64,000 nucleotides of DNA from Ampullimonas aquatilis (GCF_049675895.1 NZ_CP183834.1:2914001-2978000); one strand, 5' to 3'; shown: positions 25,440 through 35,209, counted from the stretch's first letter. Translations and numbers: made by a program. The notes: generated from the letters alone by a model not told the origin.

Positions 25440-26495
25440 ATGACTTTATTTTCCAGCCCACATGACGCGCCCGATGAACTGATTATTCAGCGCGATATTT
25501 CTCTCAAGCCCTTCAATACTTTTGGCCTGGATGCCACGGCCCAGTACTTTGTGTCGATCGTCGATGAGCGCCAGTTTGACCAGCTCTTCTATCACCCATT
25601 ATTCAATAGCGAACCGCATCTGGTACTGGGTGGCGGCAGCAATATTGTGCTCACTCGTGACTTTGCAGGCATGGTGGTGCATATCGCGCACCAAGGTATC
25701 AATGTACTCGATGAAGATGAAACCCATGTGTTGGTGGCCGCCGCCGCCGGTGAAGTCTGGCATGATTTTGTACGCACCTGCCTGGAACGTGGCTGGTATG
25801 GTCTGGAAAATCTGGCCTTGATTCCCGGCACCGTGGGGGCCGCGCCAATTCAAAATATTGGTGCTTATGGCGTTGAAGTCGAAAGCACCTTTGACTGCCT
25901 GATTGCCTTTGATACGGCCACCGGCTGTTATGTGCATCTGACCCATGAACAATGTCATTTTGGTTATCGCGACAGCATTTTCAAGCGTGAGGCCCATGAC
26001 CGTTACGTGATTCTGGAAGTGGCATTCAAGCTCTCTAAAATACCCAATATCAAAACCACCTATGCCGATGTCGAACGAGAATTGACCGAACAAAAGATTA
26101 GCCAACCGACACCCAAAGATGTGTTTAATGCGGTTTGTGCCGTTCGTCAGCGCAAATTGCCTGACCCGACCGTGATGGGAAACGCGGGTAGTTTTTTTAA
26201 AAATCCGGTGGTCAGTTATGAGCAATACCGGGAAATCGGCACATTGCATCCGGGCATTGTGCATTACCCACAAAAAGATGGCACGGTCAAACTCGCTGCC
26301 GCCTGGATGATTGATCGATGTGGCTGGAAAGGCCAAAGCCTGGGCCAGGCCGGGGTCCATGCCAATCAGGCATTGGTGCTGGTCAATCGCGGCGATGCAC
26401 GCGGTGAAGAAGTGTTGGCACTGGCCAATGCGATTATGACCAGTGTTAAAAATCGCTTTGGTGTCTTGCTGACACCGGAACCTGAGATTCTTTAA
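25440..26495 (+). CDS. murB: UDP-N-acetylenolpyruvoylglucosamine reductase
   Basis: MurB reduces UDP-GlcNAc-enolpyruvate to UDP-MurNAc with NADPH and FAD in peptidoglycan synthesis. The 351-residue product has FAD-binding motifs (VLGGGSNIVLT, GAAPIQNIGAYGVE), the catalytic serine region MGNAGSFFKNP and the C-terminal HANQALVLVN. The start at 25440 was preferred to 25413 because TATAAT lies between them. Family type I, as in other beta/gammaproteobacteria. Confidence 0.96.
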   Translation: MTLFSSPHDAPDELIIQRDISLKPFNTFGLDATAQYFVSIVDERQFDQLFYHPLFNSEPHLVLGGGSNIVLTRDFAGMVVHIAHQGINVLDEDETHVLVAAAAGEVWHDFVRTCLERGWYGLENLALIPGTVGAAPIQNIGAYGVEVESTFDCLIAFDTATGCYVHLTHEQCHFGYRDSIFKREAHDRYVILEVAFKLSKIPNIKTTYADVERELTEQKISQPTPKDVFNAVCAVRQRKLPDPTVMGNAGSFFKNPVVSYEQYREIGTLHPGIVHYPQKDGTVKLAAAWMIDRCGWKGQSLGQAGVHANQALVLVNRGDARGEEVLALANAIMTSVKNRFGVLLTPEPEIL

Positions 26496-26549
26496 GCTAT
26501 TGATGGAATGACTGACTGAAGTTACGGCTGGCAATCGCCAGCCGCTTGA

Positions 26550-26876
26550 TCAAGCAAAATGACAAACGTAGTCCAGCAGTTCCAGGGTTTCAATCTCAAA
26601 ACTACTATTGCCCGGCACAGAAAATTGCTGACCACCTTTGTAAGTTTGCCAGTCGCTCTCACCCTTGATGCGAATTCGGCATTTGCCACCATTCAACTCC
26701 ATGATTTCTGGCGCACCAGTATTAAAAACCAATGCACTGGGAAAAATTACACCCACTGTTTTTTTGCTGCCGTCAGCAAACACCACCGTGTGGGAAATGC
26801 ATTTTCCATCAAAATAAACATTGGCCTTTTTAACAACAGAAACATTATCAAATTGGGCAGTGGCAGTCTGGGTCAT
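26550..26876 (-). CDS. ppnP: Pyrimidine/purine nucleoside phosphorylase (PpnP/YaiE family)
   Basis: A 108-residue single cupin domain that phosphorolyses nucleosides. VYFDGKCISHTV near the start, KTVGVIFP and the terminal FEIETLELLDYVC match the family (formerly DUF1255). It is convergent with murB and stands alone. Confidence 0.93.
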   Translation of the reverse strand: MTQTATAQFDNVSVVKKANVYFDGKCISHTVVFADGSKKTVGVIFPSALVFNTGAPEIMELNGGKCRIRIKGESDWQTYKGGQQFSVPGNSSFEIETLELLDYVCHFA

Positions 26877-27007
26877 GATTAGAATCCAATAAGCGTGAAA
26901 AAATCAGCATTATTTCAGGCCGCAGGGAACTTGGCTACATTACAATCCTTTCGACTTTACATTTATTCAACTTTCACGACATCAATAAACCCAATTGGGG
27001 AGGCCAC

Positions 27008-27880
27008 ATGAAAATCAAATCCGTCCTGTCTACCGTATTGATGACCAGCCTCTTGGCTGGTTGCAATTCCACCATGCCAATCAAACTTGGCGATGAAGGT
27101 GCAAAAACCACTGCTACAGGTTCTGCTGGTGGTGCAACGGCGACCGGAGAAAACAAACAGTTGGAAAAATGCGATAAAACTCTGGGCACCCTGGCTTTGC
27201 AAGAAGACGTCAATCAACCTTGGTATTACCAGCTGACACACGATTACCGTTTGCCATCGACAACCAAAATTCTGCGTTTGTTGATTCAACAATCCAACTG
27301 CTTTGTCGTGGTCGAGCGTGGCAAAGCGATGGCCAATATGCAAATGGAACGTGCTTTGATGGAATCCGGTGAAGCACGTGGCAATAGCAATATGGGTAAA
27401 GGCCAAATGGTGGCAGCCGATTACACGATGGAACCCTCCATTACCTTCAACAACAATGATGCTGGCGGCGTCAAAGCTGGCCTGGCCAGCTTTGGTGGTG
27501 TATTGGGTGCCGTTGCAGGTGTGGCTGGCAGTCTGAAATTCAAAGAAGCATCGACCATGCTGACCATGATCGACAACCGCTCTGGCGTACAGCTGGCCAT
27601 TGCCGAAGGTAGTGCCAGCAAAACCGACTTCAGCCTCTTTGGCGGCCTGTTTGGTGGTTCTGGTGCGGCTGGTTTAGGTGGCTACACCAACACGGCTGAA
27701 GGTAAAGTAATTGCCGGTGCCTTTACCGATGCCTATAACAATATTGTTAAAGCCGTGAAAAACTACAAGGCACAAACTGTTGAAGGTGGTCTGGGCGCTG
27801 GCGGTACATTGGGCGTGTCAGGTGGATCAACACCTGCCTCCCAAAAAGTAGATCAAGCCAACAGCAAGAAGAAAAAATAA
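27008..27880 (+). CDS. CsgG/HfaB-family outer-membrane lipoprotein
   Basis: The 290-residue product has a lipoprotein signal with lipobox LLAGC, so it is lipidated at Cys20. The mature part has a Thr/Gly-rich linker, then a CsgG-like domain with FVVVERGKAM, MERALMESGE and VAADYTMEPSITF. CsgG proteins form secretion pores for curli or holdfast, but many relatives are stand-alone. No curli gene is nearby, so the role is unknown. A strong GGGGAGG precedes the ATG and a strong terminator follows. Confidence 0.88.
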   Translation: MKIKSVLSTVLMTSLLAGCNSTMPIKLGDEGAKTTATGSAGGATATGENKQLEKCDKTLGTLALQEDVNQPWYYQLTHDYRLPSTTKILRLLIQQSNCFVVVERGKAMANMQMERALMESGEARGNSNMGKGQMVAADYTMEPSITFNNNDAGGVKAGLASFGGVLGAVAGVAGSLKFKEASTMLTMIDNRSGVQLAIAEGSASKTDFSLFGGLFGGSGAAGLGGYTNTAEGKVIAGAFTDAYNNIVKAVKNYKAQTVEGGLGAGGTLGVSGGSTPASQKVDQANSKKKK

Positions 27881-27929
27881 GCCAGCCACCTTATCTGACC
27901 GGACACGACAGCCGGTTGGATTGACCAGC

Positions 27930-27959
27930 AAAAAAGCCACTCAATTGAGTGGCTTTTTT
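27930..27959. terminator. Bidirectional intrinsic terminator after the CsgG-like gene
   Basis: A perfect 30-bp palindrome with GCCACTCA/TGAGTGGC core and A and T runs on its ends. It serves the CsgG-like gene and possibly the convergent argG. Confidence 0.9.
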
Positions 27960-27980
27960 ATTGATACTACCAGGCAGTAC

Positions 27981-28070
27981 CAGCTTATTCATAGAGCAAT
28001 AAGCTGCTCAAGTGCATAAAATAAAGGTTGTGGGGCGACATTAAAATACCCCCCACCCAATATGCATTTA
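27981..28070 (-). repeat. Dispersed intergenic element, copy E (inverted)
   Basis: Read on the minus strand: a hairpin from TAAATGCATATT to GGTATTTTA, then the core TTATTTTATGCACTTGAGC, then a 9-bp hairpin CAGCTTATT/AATAAGCTG (27981–28006). It ends 8 bp from the argG stop, between convergent genes. The terminal ATACTCC is not preserved. Confidence 0.6.
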
Positions 28071-28077
28071 CACCCAA

Positions 28078-29304
28078 TCAGCCACGCTTGTTTTTAGCAT
28101 TGGCAGCAATGCGCATCCGCAAGGCATTCAGTTTGATGAAGCCACCCGCGTCAGCCTGGTTGTAGGCACCACCATCATCGTCAAAGGTTGCAATGGTCTG
28201 ATCAAATAACGTGTCCTTGGAATCACGCGCCACCACAATCACATTGCCTTTGTAGAGTTTGAGGCGCACCCAGCCATTCACATTGGTTTGGGTATGATCA
28301 ATCAGCACCTGCAATGCACGTCGCTCGGGGCTCCACCAGTAACCGTTATAAATCAGGCTGGCGTAGCGTGGCATCAGATCATCTTTCAGATGCGCCACTT
28401 CGCGATCCAGGGTAATCGACTCAATGGCTCGGTGTGCCTTGAGAATGATGGTGCCGCCCGGAGTTTCATAGCAGCCCCGTGACTTCATGCCAACATAACG
28501 ATTTTCCACCAGATCAAGGCGGCCAATCCCATGCTTGCCGCCCAGCTCATTGAGCTTGGTCAGCACTTCGGCAGGTGACATGCGCTGGCCATTCAGTCCG
28601 ACGATGTCGCCTTTTTCAAACTCAACATCAAGATACTCAGCGGCATCAGGCGCAGCCTCGGGGCTCACCGTCCAGCGCCACATGGATTCTTCAGCCTCGG
28701 CAGCCGGGTTTTCCAGATGACGGCCTTCAAAACTGATATGCAGCAAGTTGGCATCCATGGAGTAAGGCGCGCCACCCTGCTTGTGTTTCATATCAATGGG
28801 AATGCCGGCCTTTTCGGCGTAGGCCAAGAGTTTTTCGCGAGACAAGAGATCCCACTCGCGCCATGGCGCAATCACCTTGATGCCAGGGCGCAAGGCGTAG
28901 TAGCCCAACTCAAAGCGCACCTGATCATTACCTTTACCGGTAGCGCCATGAGAAACCGCTTCAGCACCAACCTGGTTGGCAATCTCGATCTGACGCTTGG
29001 CAATCAGTGGCCGAGCGATCGAGGTACCCAACAGATATTCGCCTTCATAAATGGCATTACTGCGAAACATGGGAAACACAAAGTCGCGCACGAACTCTTC
29101 ACGCAAATCATCAATGAAAATATTTTCTGGTTTGATACCCAGCTGAACCGCTTTTTTACGTGCTGGCTCCAGCTCTTCGCCCTGACCAATATCAGCAGTA
29201 AACGTCACCACTTCGGCCGAGTAATTATCTTGCAACCACTTGAGAATCACCGAAGTATCCAGACCACCCGAATAAGCCAGTACTACTTTTTTAAAATCGC
29301 TCAT
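28078..29304 (-). CDS. argG: Argininosuccinate synthase
   Basis: ArgG condenses citrulline and aspartate with ATP into argininosuccinate. The 408-residue product has the ATP-binding P-loop AYSGGLDTSV, the GATGKGNDQVRFE region and EFVRDFVFP. It lies 23 bp after argF and forms the end of argD–argF–argG. The product is processed by ArgH, encoded at 5–6.5 kb. Confidence 0.97.
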   Translation of the reverse strand: MSDFKKVVLAYSGGLDTSVILKWLQDNYSAEVVTFTADIGQGEELEPARKKAVQLGIKPENIFIDDLREEFVRDFVFPMFRSNAIYEGEYLLGTSIARPLIAKRQIEIANQVGAEAVSHGATGKGNDQVRFELGYYALRPGIKVIAPWREWDLLSREKLLAYAEKAGIPIDMKHKQGGAPYSMDANLLHISFEGRHLENPAAEAEESMWRWTVSPEAAPDAAEYLDVEFEKGDIVGLNGQRMSPAEVLTKLNELGGKHGIGRLDLVENRYVGMKSRGCYETPGGTIILKAHRAIESITLDREVAHLKDDLMPRYASLIYNGYWWSPERRALQVLIDHTQTNVNGWVRLKLYKGNVIVVARDSKDTLFDQTIATFDDDGGAYNQADAGGFIKLNALRMRIAANAKNKRG

Positions 29305-29327
29305 AGTTCAATCAATCAAAACAAGAA

Positions 29328-30242
29328 TTAAAGTTTGCCCAACAATAGATATTCCATCAGCGCTTTTTGGACATGCAAGCGGTTTTCCGCTTCATCCCAA
29401 ACCACGGACTGTGGCCCATCCATCACTTCAGCCGCTACTTCTTCACCACGATGCGCTGGCAGGCAATGCATGAACAAGGCGTCCGGTTTGGCCGCTGCCA
29501 TCATTTCTGCCGATACCATCCAATCCGCAAAAGCCTTGAGACGAGCATCGTTTTCAGCCTCGTAGCCCATGCTGGTCCAGACATCGGTCGTAATAAGATC
29601 AACACCTGCACAGGCATCCAGAGGCTTGTCAAATTCGGTCATGACAGCCTTTTCTTGAGCCGAAATCAGCGCATGATCAACCTGATAACCACGCGGTGTG
29701 GAGACATGCACCTTGAACCCAAAAATGGCACCTGCCTGCAACCAGGTGTAGAGCATATTATTGGCATCACCGATCCAGGCGATTGTTTTACCGGTGATAT
29801 CACCACGATGCTCAATCAGCGTGAAGATATCGGCAAATACTTGGCAAGGATGATATTCATTGGTCAGGCCATTGATGACTGGCACCCTGGAGTGCGCGGC
29901 AAAACGCTCAATAATGTCCTGACCAAAAGTGCGAATCATGATGATGTCGCACATCCGCGAAATCACTTGCGCTGCATCTTCTACCGGCTCGCCACGCCCC
30001 AATTGCGTATCACGGGTATTGAGATAAATCGCCGAACCACCCAGTTGATGCATCCCCGCTTCAAACGAGAGTCGAGTACGGGTTGAGTGCTTTTCAAAAA
30101 TCATCGCCAGTGTGCGATCATGCAGCGGATGATAAGTCTCGTATTGCTTGAAGCGCCGCTTGATGAGTAGCGTGCGTTCAATCAGATAGCGATATTCATC
30201 AAGGTTGAGATCCTTGAATTGCAGATAATGTTTGAGCGTCAT
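29328..30242 (-). CDS. argF: Ornithine carbamoyltransferase
   Basis: ArgF makes citrulline from ornithine and carbamoyl phosphate. The 304-residue product has the carbamoyl-phosphate motif STRTRLSFE and the ornithine-binding segment HCLPAHRGEE. It sits between argD (36 bp) and argG (23 bp). Confidence 0.97.
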   Translation of the reverse strand: MTLKHYLQFKDLNLDEYRYLIERTLLIKRRFKQYETYHPLHDRTLAMIFEKHSTRTRLSFEAGMHQLGGSAIYLNTRDTQLGRGEPVEDAAQVISRMCDIIMIRTFGQDIIERFAAHSRVPVINGLTNEYHPCQVFADIFTLIEHRGDITGKTIAWIGDANNMLYTWLQAGAIFGFKVHVSTPRGYQVDHALISAQEKAVMTEFDKPLDACAGVDLITTDVWTSMGYEAENDARLKAFADWMVSAEMMAAAKPDALFMHCLPAHRGEEVAAEVMDGPQSVVWDEAENRLHVQKALMEYLLLGKL

Positions 30243-30278
30243 ATTGAAATCGGAGACAGGATTGCAGCCTGACCTTCC

Positions 30279-31475
30279 TCATTGACCGAGAAATTGTCGA
30301 ATAATCGGAACCAGCGTGTCAATCAGCAAATCAGCTTGTGTCTGGGTGAAGATCAACGGTGGCAACAGCCGAATCACACTATCGGCAGTGACATTGAGCA
30401 AAACCCCCTGTTCACGCGCCAAGGCCACAATTTCGGCACAGGGCTTGATCAGCTCAATACCAATCATCAAGCCTTTACCACGAATTTCCAGCACGCCCGG
30501 TACATCAGCCAACTCTGCCTTGAAACGCGAGAAAAAGTGTTCACCCAGATCCGCTGCATGCTGCAACAGACCATCTTGCTCAATCACAGCAATGGTCTCA
30601 AGCGCGGCGCGCATAGCCAGTTGATTACCGCCAAATGTGCCGCCATGATTACCGGGCTTGAAGGTTTCAGCCGCAACACCACGCGCCAGAATGGCACCAA
30701 TCGGCACGCCCGAACCCAGGCCTTTGGCCAATGGCATGACATCGGGCAAAATGCCAGCCCATTGATGGGCAAACCATTTACCAGTGCGTCCCATACCGCA
30801 CTGCACTTCATCAATCATCAGCAACCAACCATGTTCATCACACAGTTTGCGAACTTCACGCAAATAATCAGTGCGTAGCGTGTTGATGCCACCCTCACCC
30901 TGAATCGCCTCGACAAATACCGCAACAACATTGGGATTGGTTTTCGCTACTCGCTCAATTGCAGTAGCATCATTAAACGGTACGCGCACAAAACCCGGCA
31001 CCAAAGGCTCAAAACCTTTTTGAACTTTGACGTTACCCGTTGCAGATAAAGTAGCCAATGAGCGTCCGTGAAAGGCTTTTTCGTAAACCACAATTTCGGG
31101 CAAGGCAATACCTTTATTGTGGCCATAAAGACGCGCGAGCTTAATAGCCGCTTCATTGGCTTCCAGACCAGAATTGCAAAAGAAGGCGCGCTCCATGCCC
31201 GACAAGGCCGCCAATTTTGCCGCGAGTTGCTCTTGCATTGGCATGCTGTACAAGTTGGAGGTATGAATCAACTTGCCGATTTGATCCGTCAAAGCTGCCA
31301 CTAGCCCTGGATGATTGTGCCCCAAAGTGTTAACCGCAATACCGGACAAGGCATCCAGATAGCGTCGCCCCGCCGAATCCCATAACCAAGCGCCTTCACC
31401 ATGCGTAAAGGCGACGAGTTGCCTGATGTAAGTCGTCATCAGATGTGGTTCAAAAGGCAATTGAGCGGCAGACAT
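30279..31475 (-). CDS. argD: Acetylornithine aminotransferase
   Basis: A 398-residue PLP-dependent class III aminotransferase converting N-acetylglutamate semialdehyde to acetylornithine. It shows LIDEVQCGMGRTG with the PLP-binding Asp and the Schiff-base lysine in LAKGLGSGVPIG. Context with argF and argG supports the biosynthetic role; related catabolic or N-succinyl enzymes look similar. A hairpin with a T-rich tail lies in its leader. Confidence 0.94.
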   Translation of the reverse strand: MSAAQLPFEPHLMTTYIRQLVAFTHGEGAWLWDSAGRRYLDALSGIAVNTLGHNHPGLVAALTDQIGKLIHTSNLYSMPMQEQLAAKLAALSGMERAFFCNSGLEANEAAIKLARLYGHNKGIALPEIVVYEKAFHGRSLATLSATGNVKVQKGFEPLVPGFVRVPFNDATAIERVAKTNPNVVAVFVEAIQGEGGINTLRTDYLREVRKLCDEHGWLLMIDEVQCGMGRTGKWFAHQWAGILPDVMPLAKGLGSGVPIGAILARGVAAETFKPGNHGGTFGGNQLAMRAALETIAVIEQDGLLQHAADLGEHFFSRFKAELADVPGVLEIRGKGLMIGIELIKPCAEIVALAREQGVLLNVTADSVIRLLPPLIFTQTQADLLIDTLVPIIRQFLGQ

Positions 31476-31788
31476 TCATACTCCGGCACAGAAAAAGTGC
31501 ATATAAAAACAATATGGCGGCCGTCCATCAGCCGCCATCATCACTATCACCTTGGATTTTAAGGGATTAAGACCATTAATGCGAACGATTTCACAATTTT
31601 GACCAGTCGGTGAAACACCCAAAAAAATCTTGCAACGCACAAACCACATTGCAAAAAATTATTTTACTTTATGAATAGCCAAGACAGTTTTACAATCGGA
31701 CACTGCCCGATTTGTGCAAGTGCAGTCACATGACTGAACCGGCAGCACCTGGGGAACCAACTCCAATAAACTCAGGGACGTCTTTTTT
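31476..31788. other. Divergent regulatory region between argD and the DUF3579 gene
   Basis: These 313 bases hold no gene. Apart from the argD leader hairpin they are AT-rich, and promoters for both directions are expected. I saw no convincing ArgR-type box. Confidence 0.5.
31514..31538 (-). promoter_or_regulatory. Leader hairpin before argD
   Basis: ATGGCGGC (31514–31521) pairs with GCCGCCAT (31531–31538). On the minus strand the stem is followed by ATTGTTTTTAT, giving a terminator-like structure 39 bp before the argD start. It could be an attenuator of the arg operon. Confidence 0.4.
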
Positions 31789-32106
31789 ATGACAACCACC
31801 AGAAAAGAATTTCTTATTCAGGGGATCACCGCCGATGGCAAAACCTTTCGCCCCAGCGATTGGGCCGAGCGGCTTTGCGGTGTGATGTCACAATTTCGAC
31901 CAGAAGATGCCGACCCACATCACCACCTGAGTTACTCGCCACTCGTGCGCCCCACCTTGGTTGGCGGCGTAAAGGGGGTGATTGTCGATGAGAAATTACG
32001 CGATATTGAACCCATGGCGCTAAGCTTCGTACTCAGTTTCGCCAAAGATAACGGCCTGCAAGTCAGTGAAATTTGCTCTTTACCTGACGCGCCACCGAAA
32101 AACTGA
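31789..32106 (+). CDS. DUF3579 family protein
   Basis: A 105-residue cytosolic protein with the sequence GKTFRPSDWAERL and SYSPLVRPTLVGGVKGVIVD, matching DUF3579, a family of unknown function found in betaproteobacteria next to arginine genes and rpsT. It is divergent from argD and convergent with rpsT. Confidence 0.88.
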   Translation: MTTTRKEFLIQGITADGKTFRPSDWAERLCGVMSQFRPEDADPHHHLSYSPLVRPTLVGGVKGVIVDEKLRDIEPMALSFVLSFAKDNGLQVSEICSLPDAPPKN

Positions 32107-32238
32107 AATAACAGACCGTCCAGCACGCCTCAAAAAAGTGCACGCTTTAAAAACGCATCCTCAGACGACAAAAAGCGGCACATCTTTACAGATATACCGC
32201 TCTAGCACTTCCCGGATCAATCCGGAAAAAACACTCAA

Positions 32239-32505
32239 TTAGGCTGACAGTGCCTTGATGGCTGCTGACAAACGACTCTTGTCGCGTGACACCTTATTTT
32301 TGTGCACGATTTTTTTATCAGCAATACGATCAATGATACTGACCGATTTTTGGAAAACTTCGTTAGCTACGGCTTTGTCACCAGCAGCAATTGCTTTGCG
32401 CACCGCTTTGATGGCGGTACGCAATGAAGAATGGAGGCTAGAATTGTGCAAATTTTGTTTTACCGCTTGGCGGGCACGTTTTCTGGCTTGTACTGTATTG
32501 GCCAT
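32239..32505 (-). CDS. rpsT: 30S ribosomal protein S20
   Basis: An 88-residue basic, helical primary 16S rRNA-binding protein of the 30S subunit. MANTVQARKRARQAVKQNLHN… and the C-terminal HKNKVSRDKSRLSAAIKAL are typical. A good AAGGA lies before the ATG. It is divergent from murJ. Confidence 0.97.
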   Translation of the reverse strand: MANTVQARKRARQAVKQNLHNSSLHSSLRTAIKAVRKAIAAGDKAVANEVFQKSVSIIDRIADKKIVHKNKVSRDKSRLSAAIKALSA

Positions 32506-32682
32506 GGATTTTCCTTGGAGGTGACGTATCGCCTGTCTGTCAGAGCAATCCCGTCAAATGCTAAAAATTATTCGAAGCCCATCATTCTATATCCTAAATA
32601 GGCAAATAGCAAGCCATACGATATCGGCATGAAATAATGCAAACGCCGCCTTAGAACTGGGACTTTGCTCGAATCCAGCACA

Positions 32683-32688
32683 TATAAT
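32683..32688 (+). promoter_or_regulatory. Candidate -10 box of a leaderless murJ transcript
   Basis: A perfect TATAAT is followed by six bases and the ATG at 32695, the same arrangement as before murB. No Shine-Dalgarno sequence precedes the start. Confidence 0.45.
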
Positions 32689-32694
32689 TCTTGT

Positions 32695-34245
32695 ATGAAT
32701 TTACTCAAAGCCCTCTTTACTGTTTCTTCCCTTACCTTACTGTCTCGTATTACCGGGTTAATCCGAGAAACACTCATCGCCCGCACTTTTGGCGCCAGCG
32801 CGATGACTGACGCGTTTAACGTCGCATTTCGCATCCCCAACTTATTGCGAAGACTGTTCGCAGAAGGCGCATTTTCTCAAGCTTTCGTGCCCATTTTAGG
32901 TGAATACCGCGGCCGCCAAGGCGAAGCCGCAACCAAGGAACTGGTTGACTCAGTAGCCACCGTAATGGTCTGGATTCTGTTTGGTGTGTCGTTGCTGGGC
33001 GTACTATCGTCAGGCATTGTCGTAACCGTTATCGCAACGGGATTTCGTAAAGATCCTCAGGCCTTTGATGCTGCGGTATTCATGACGCGGGTGATGTTTC
33101 CGTACATAGGTTTTATTTCACTGGTAGCCCTGGCTTCCGGCATTTTAAATACCTGGCGCCAATTTGCGATTCCAGCCATCACCCCGGTATTACTCAATCT
33201 CTCATTCATCTTCGGTGCCATTTTTGTGGCGCCATACATGAGCACACCGATCTATGGTTTGGCTTTTGCAGTCATGGTGGGCGGCATGATTCAACTTGCC
33301 ATCCAAATACCGGCACTCGCTCATATTGGCATGTTGCCGCGAATTCACTGGAACGTTTTGGCAGCCTTGGCCGCACCGGGCGTATCGAGAATCGTCAAAC
33401 AAATGGGACCCGCTGTCTTGGCGGTTTCCGCTGCACAACTGTCCTTGATTATCAACACCAATATTGCTTCACGACTGCAATCCGGTAGTGTCTCATGGCT
33501 CACCTTTGGTGATCGTTTAATGGAATTTCCGACCGGTATGTTGGGTGTGGCACTTGGTACCATCCTCTTACCCAGCCTGACCAAGGCTCATGCAGATCAG
33601 CAACCCCAAGAATATGCGCGCTTATTGGACTGGGGATTACGCCTCAGTTTTCTGCTCGCATTACCAGCTGCAGTTGGACTAGCCACATTTGGCATACCCA
33701 TGACCACAGCTCTATTTCATTACGGAAAGTTCTCGGCCAATGATGTTGAACAGACGCATTTGGCGCTAACCGCCTATGCCGTGGGCTTGCTTGGGCTCAT
33801 TCTCATCAAGATTCTGGCACCCGGCTTTTATGCCCGACAAAATATCAAAACCCCCGTCAAGATTGCGCTTTGCGTACTGCTGACAACACAACTTCTCAAT
33901 TTACTTTTTGTCCCAATCTTTGCACATGCCGGCCTGGCCTTGTCGATCAGTATTGCGGCATTATTGAATGCCGGCCTGCTGTTTCGCGGCCTTTATACCC
34001 GCGGCATCTATCGCCCTTCCGCTGGCTGGCATTTGTTTTTCTGGCAGTTGCTTGGCGGCAATCTGATGCTGGCCGCCACGCTGTCAATCTGTTCTAGCCA
34101 ATTTGACTGGATTGCCCTGCAAAGCACGCCCATGATGCGCCTCTTGTTACTTTTTGCATGCGGCATTGGCGGACTAGGGATTTATTTTTTGAGTTTGATG
34201 GTGATGGGTTTGAAATTATCTTTTTTTCGTCGTAAGGTGAATTGA
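32695..34245 (+). CDS. murJ: Lipid II flippase MurJ
   Basis: MurJ moves lipid II across the inner membrane for peptidoglycan assembly. The 516-residue protein is very hydrophobic with about 14 membrane helices. The N-terminus has LLSRITGLIRETLIA and FRIPNLLRRLFAEGAFSQAF, family hallmarks with the essential arginines. The start at 32695 (MNLLKALFTV) was preferred to 32665, which lies upstream of the TATAAT. Confidence 0.97.
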   Translation: MNLLKALFTVSSLTLLSRITGLIRETLIARTFGASAMTDAFNVAFRIPNLLRRLFAEGAFSQAFVPILGEYRGRQGEAATKELVDSVATVMVWILFGVSLLGVLSSGIVVTVIATGFRKDPQAFDAAVFMTRVMFPYIGFISLVALASGILNTWRQFAIPAITPVLLNLSFIFGAIFVAPYMSTPIYGLAFAVMVGGMIQLAIQIPALAHIGMLPRIHWNVLAALAAPGVSRIVKQMGPAVLAVSAAQLSLIINTNIASRLQSGSVSWLTFGDRLMEFPTGMLGVALGTILLPSLTKAHADQQPQEYARLLDWGLRLSFLLALPAAVGLATFGIPMTTALFHYGKFSANDVEQTHLALTAYAVGLLGLILIKILAPGFYARQNIKTPVKIALCVLLTTQLLNLLFVPIFAHAGLALSISIAALLNAGLLFRGLYTRGIYRPSAGWHLFFWQLLGGNLMLAATLSICSSQFDWIALQSTPMMRLLLLFACGIGGLGIYFLSLMVMGLKLSFFRRKVN

Positions 34246-34323
34246 AACTCGGTTCATCATTCAATATCGTTAGGCACGGATCATGCGAATTGAATCCTTG
34301 TACTCCAAAGAAAGGTTGAACTC

Positions 34324-35151
34324 ATGAATCCAATCGATTACTTTGCGATGCTGGTCTCCGATGACAACACCATTCCCCTCACGGAAGCCGCACTTTCTCT
34401 GGCCCAAGATGCCTATCCAGATCTTGATCTGCAAGAACAGCTGGATGTCATTGACGCTTTTGCCTGCAAATTAAAAAAACGCATTCCAGCTGACGCGCCT
34501 GCCGTTAACCGATTGCGCATCCTCAATCAATTTTATTTTGACGAACTCGGCTTTGCCGGCAACATCAATCACTATCATGAGCCAGATAACAGCTATCTGA
34601 ATCGCGTTCTGGAAACCCGTCGAGGCATTCCGATTTCTCTTGCGATCATCTACATGGACATTGGTCAACAGATTGGTCTATCGCTGCGCGGAGTATCATT
34701 TCCTGGCCATTTTCTGGTCAAACTGAAGGTCAATTCGGGAGAAATTTTTCTTGACCCTTTCAATGGCGTCTCACTGTCTAAAGAAGCGCTGGAAGACAAG
34801 CTGATTCCTTATTTGGAGGATAGTCACGTCACCATTCCTCTGCAGCAATACCTGAGTGCAGCCGGATCACGAGACATCCTGGTGCGAATGTTGCGCAATC
34901 TAAAAAACATCTATCTGCAAAGCCGGCGCTGGGAAAGATTGCTGGCCATTCAGCAACGTCTGGTGATTTTGTTGCCAGACTCAGTAGAAGAAAAACGTGA
35001 CCGTGGGCTCGCCTATGCCAATCTGGACTTCTTCAAGCCTGCGGTAGAAGATCTTGAAGTTTATTTGGCTGCACGCCCAACAGCAATCGATGCGAAGACC
35101 TTACGCGAGCAATTACCCGCGTTAAAACAATCTCGCAAAAAATTGAGCTGA
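34324..35151 (+). CDS. SirB1-family protein (transglutaminase-like plus TPR)
   Basis: This 275-residue protein has a Transglut_core2 domain with NQFYFDELGFAGN and RRGIPISLAIIYMDIG, followed by a C-terminal helical TPR-like region with RDRGLAYANLDFFKPAVEDLE. SirB1 relatives are widespread; the enzymatic activity is not proven. It follows murJ by 78 bp on the same strand. Confidence 0.9.
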   Translation: MNPIDYFAMLVSDDNTIPLTEAALSLAQDAYPDLDLQEQLDVIDAFACKLKKRIPADAPAVNRLRILNQFYFDELGFAGNINHYHEPDNSYLNRVLETRRGIPISLAIIYMDIGQQIGLSLRGVSFPGHFLVKLKVNSGEIFLDPFNGVSLSKEALEDKLIPYLEDSHVTIPLQQYLSAAGSRDILVRMLRNLKNIYLQSRRWERLLAIQQRLVILLPDSVEEKRDRGLAYANLDFFKPAVEDLEVYLAARPTAIDAKTLREQLPALKQSRKKLS

Positions 35152-35209
35152 ATCAGATTGGTCTATTCTTAAGACTACCTATTCTAAAAATTCAAAATTC
35201 AGATAACAA

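Noticed and set aside
25599..26534. 311-codon minus-strand open frame opposite murB
   Set aside because: It is the mirror of murB's codon structure; murB is certain and the antisense product has no known domain.
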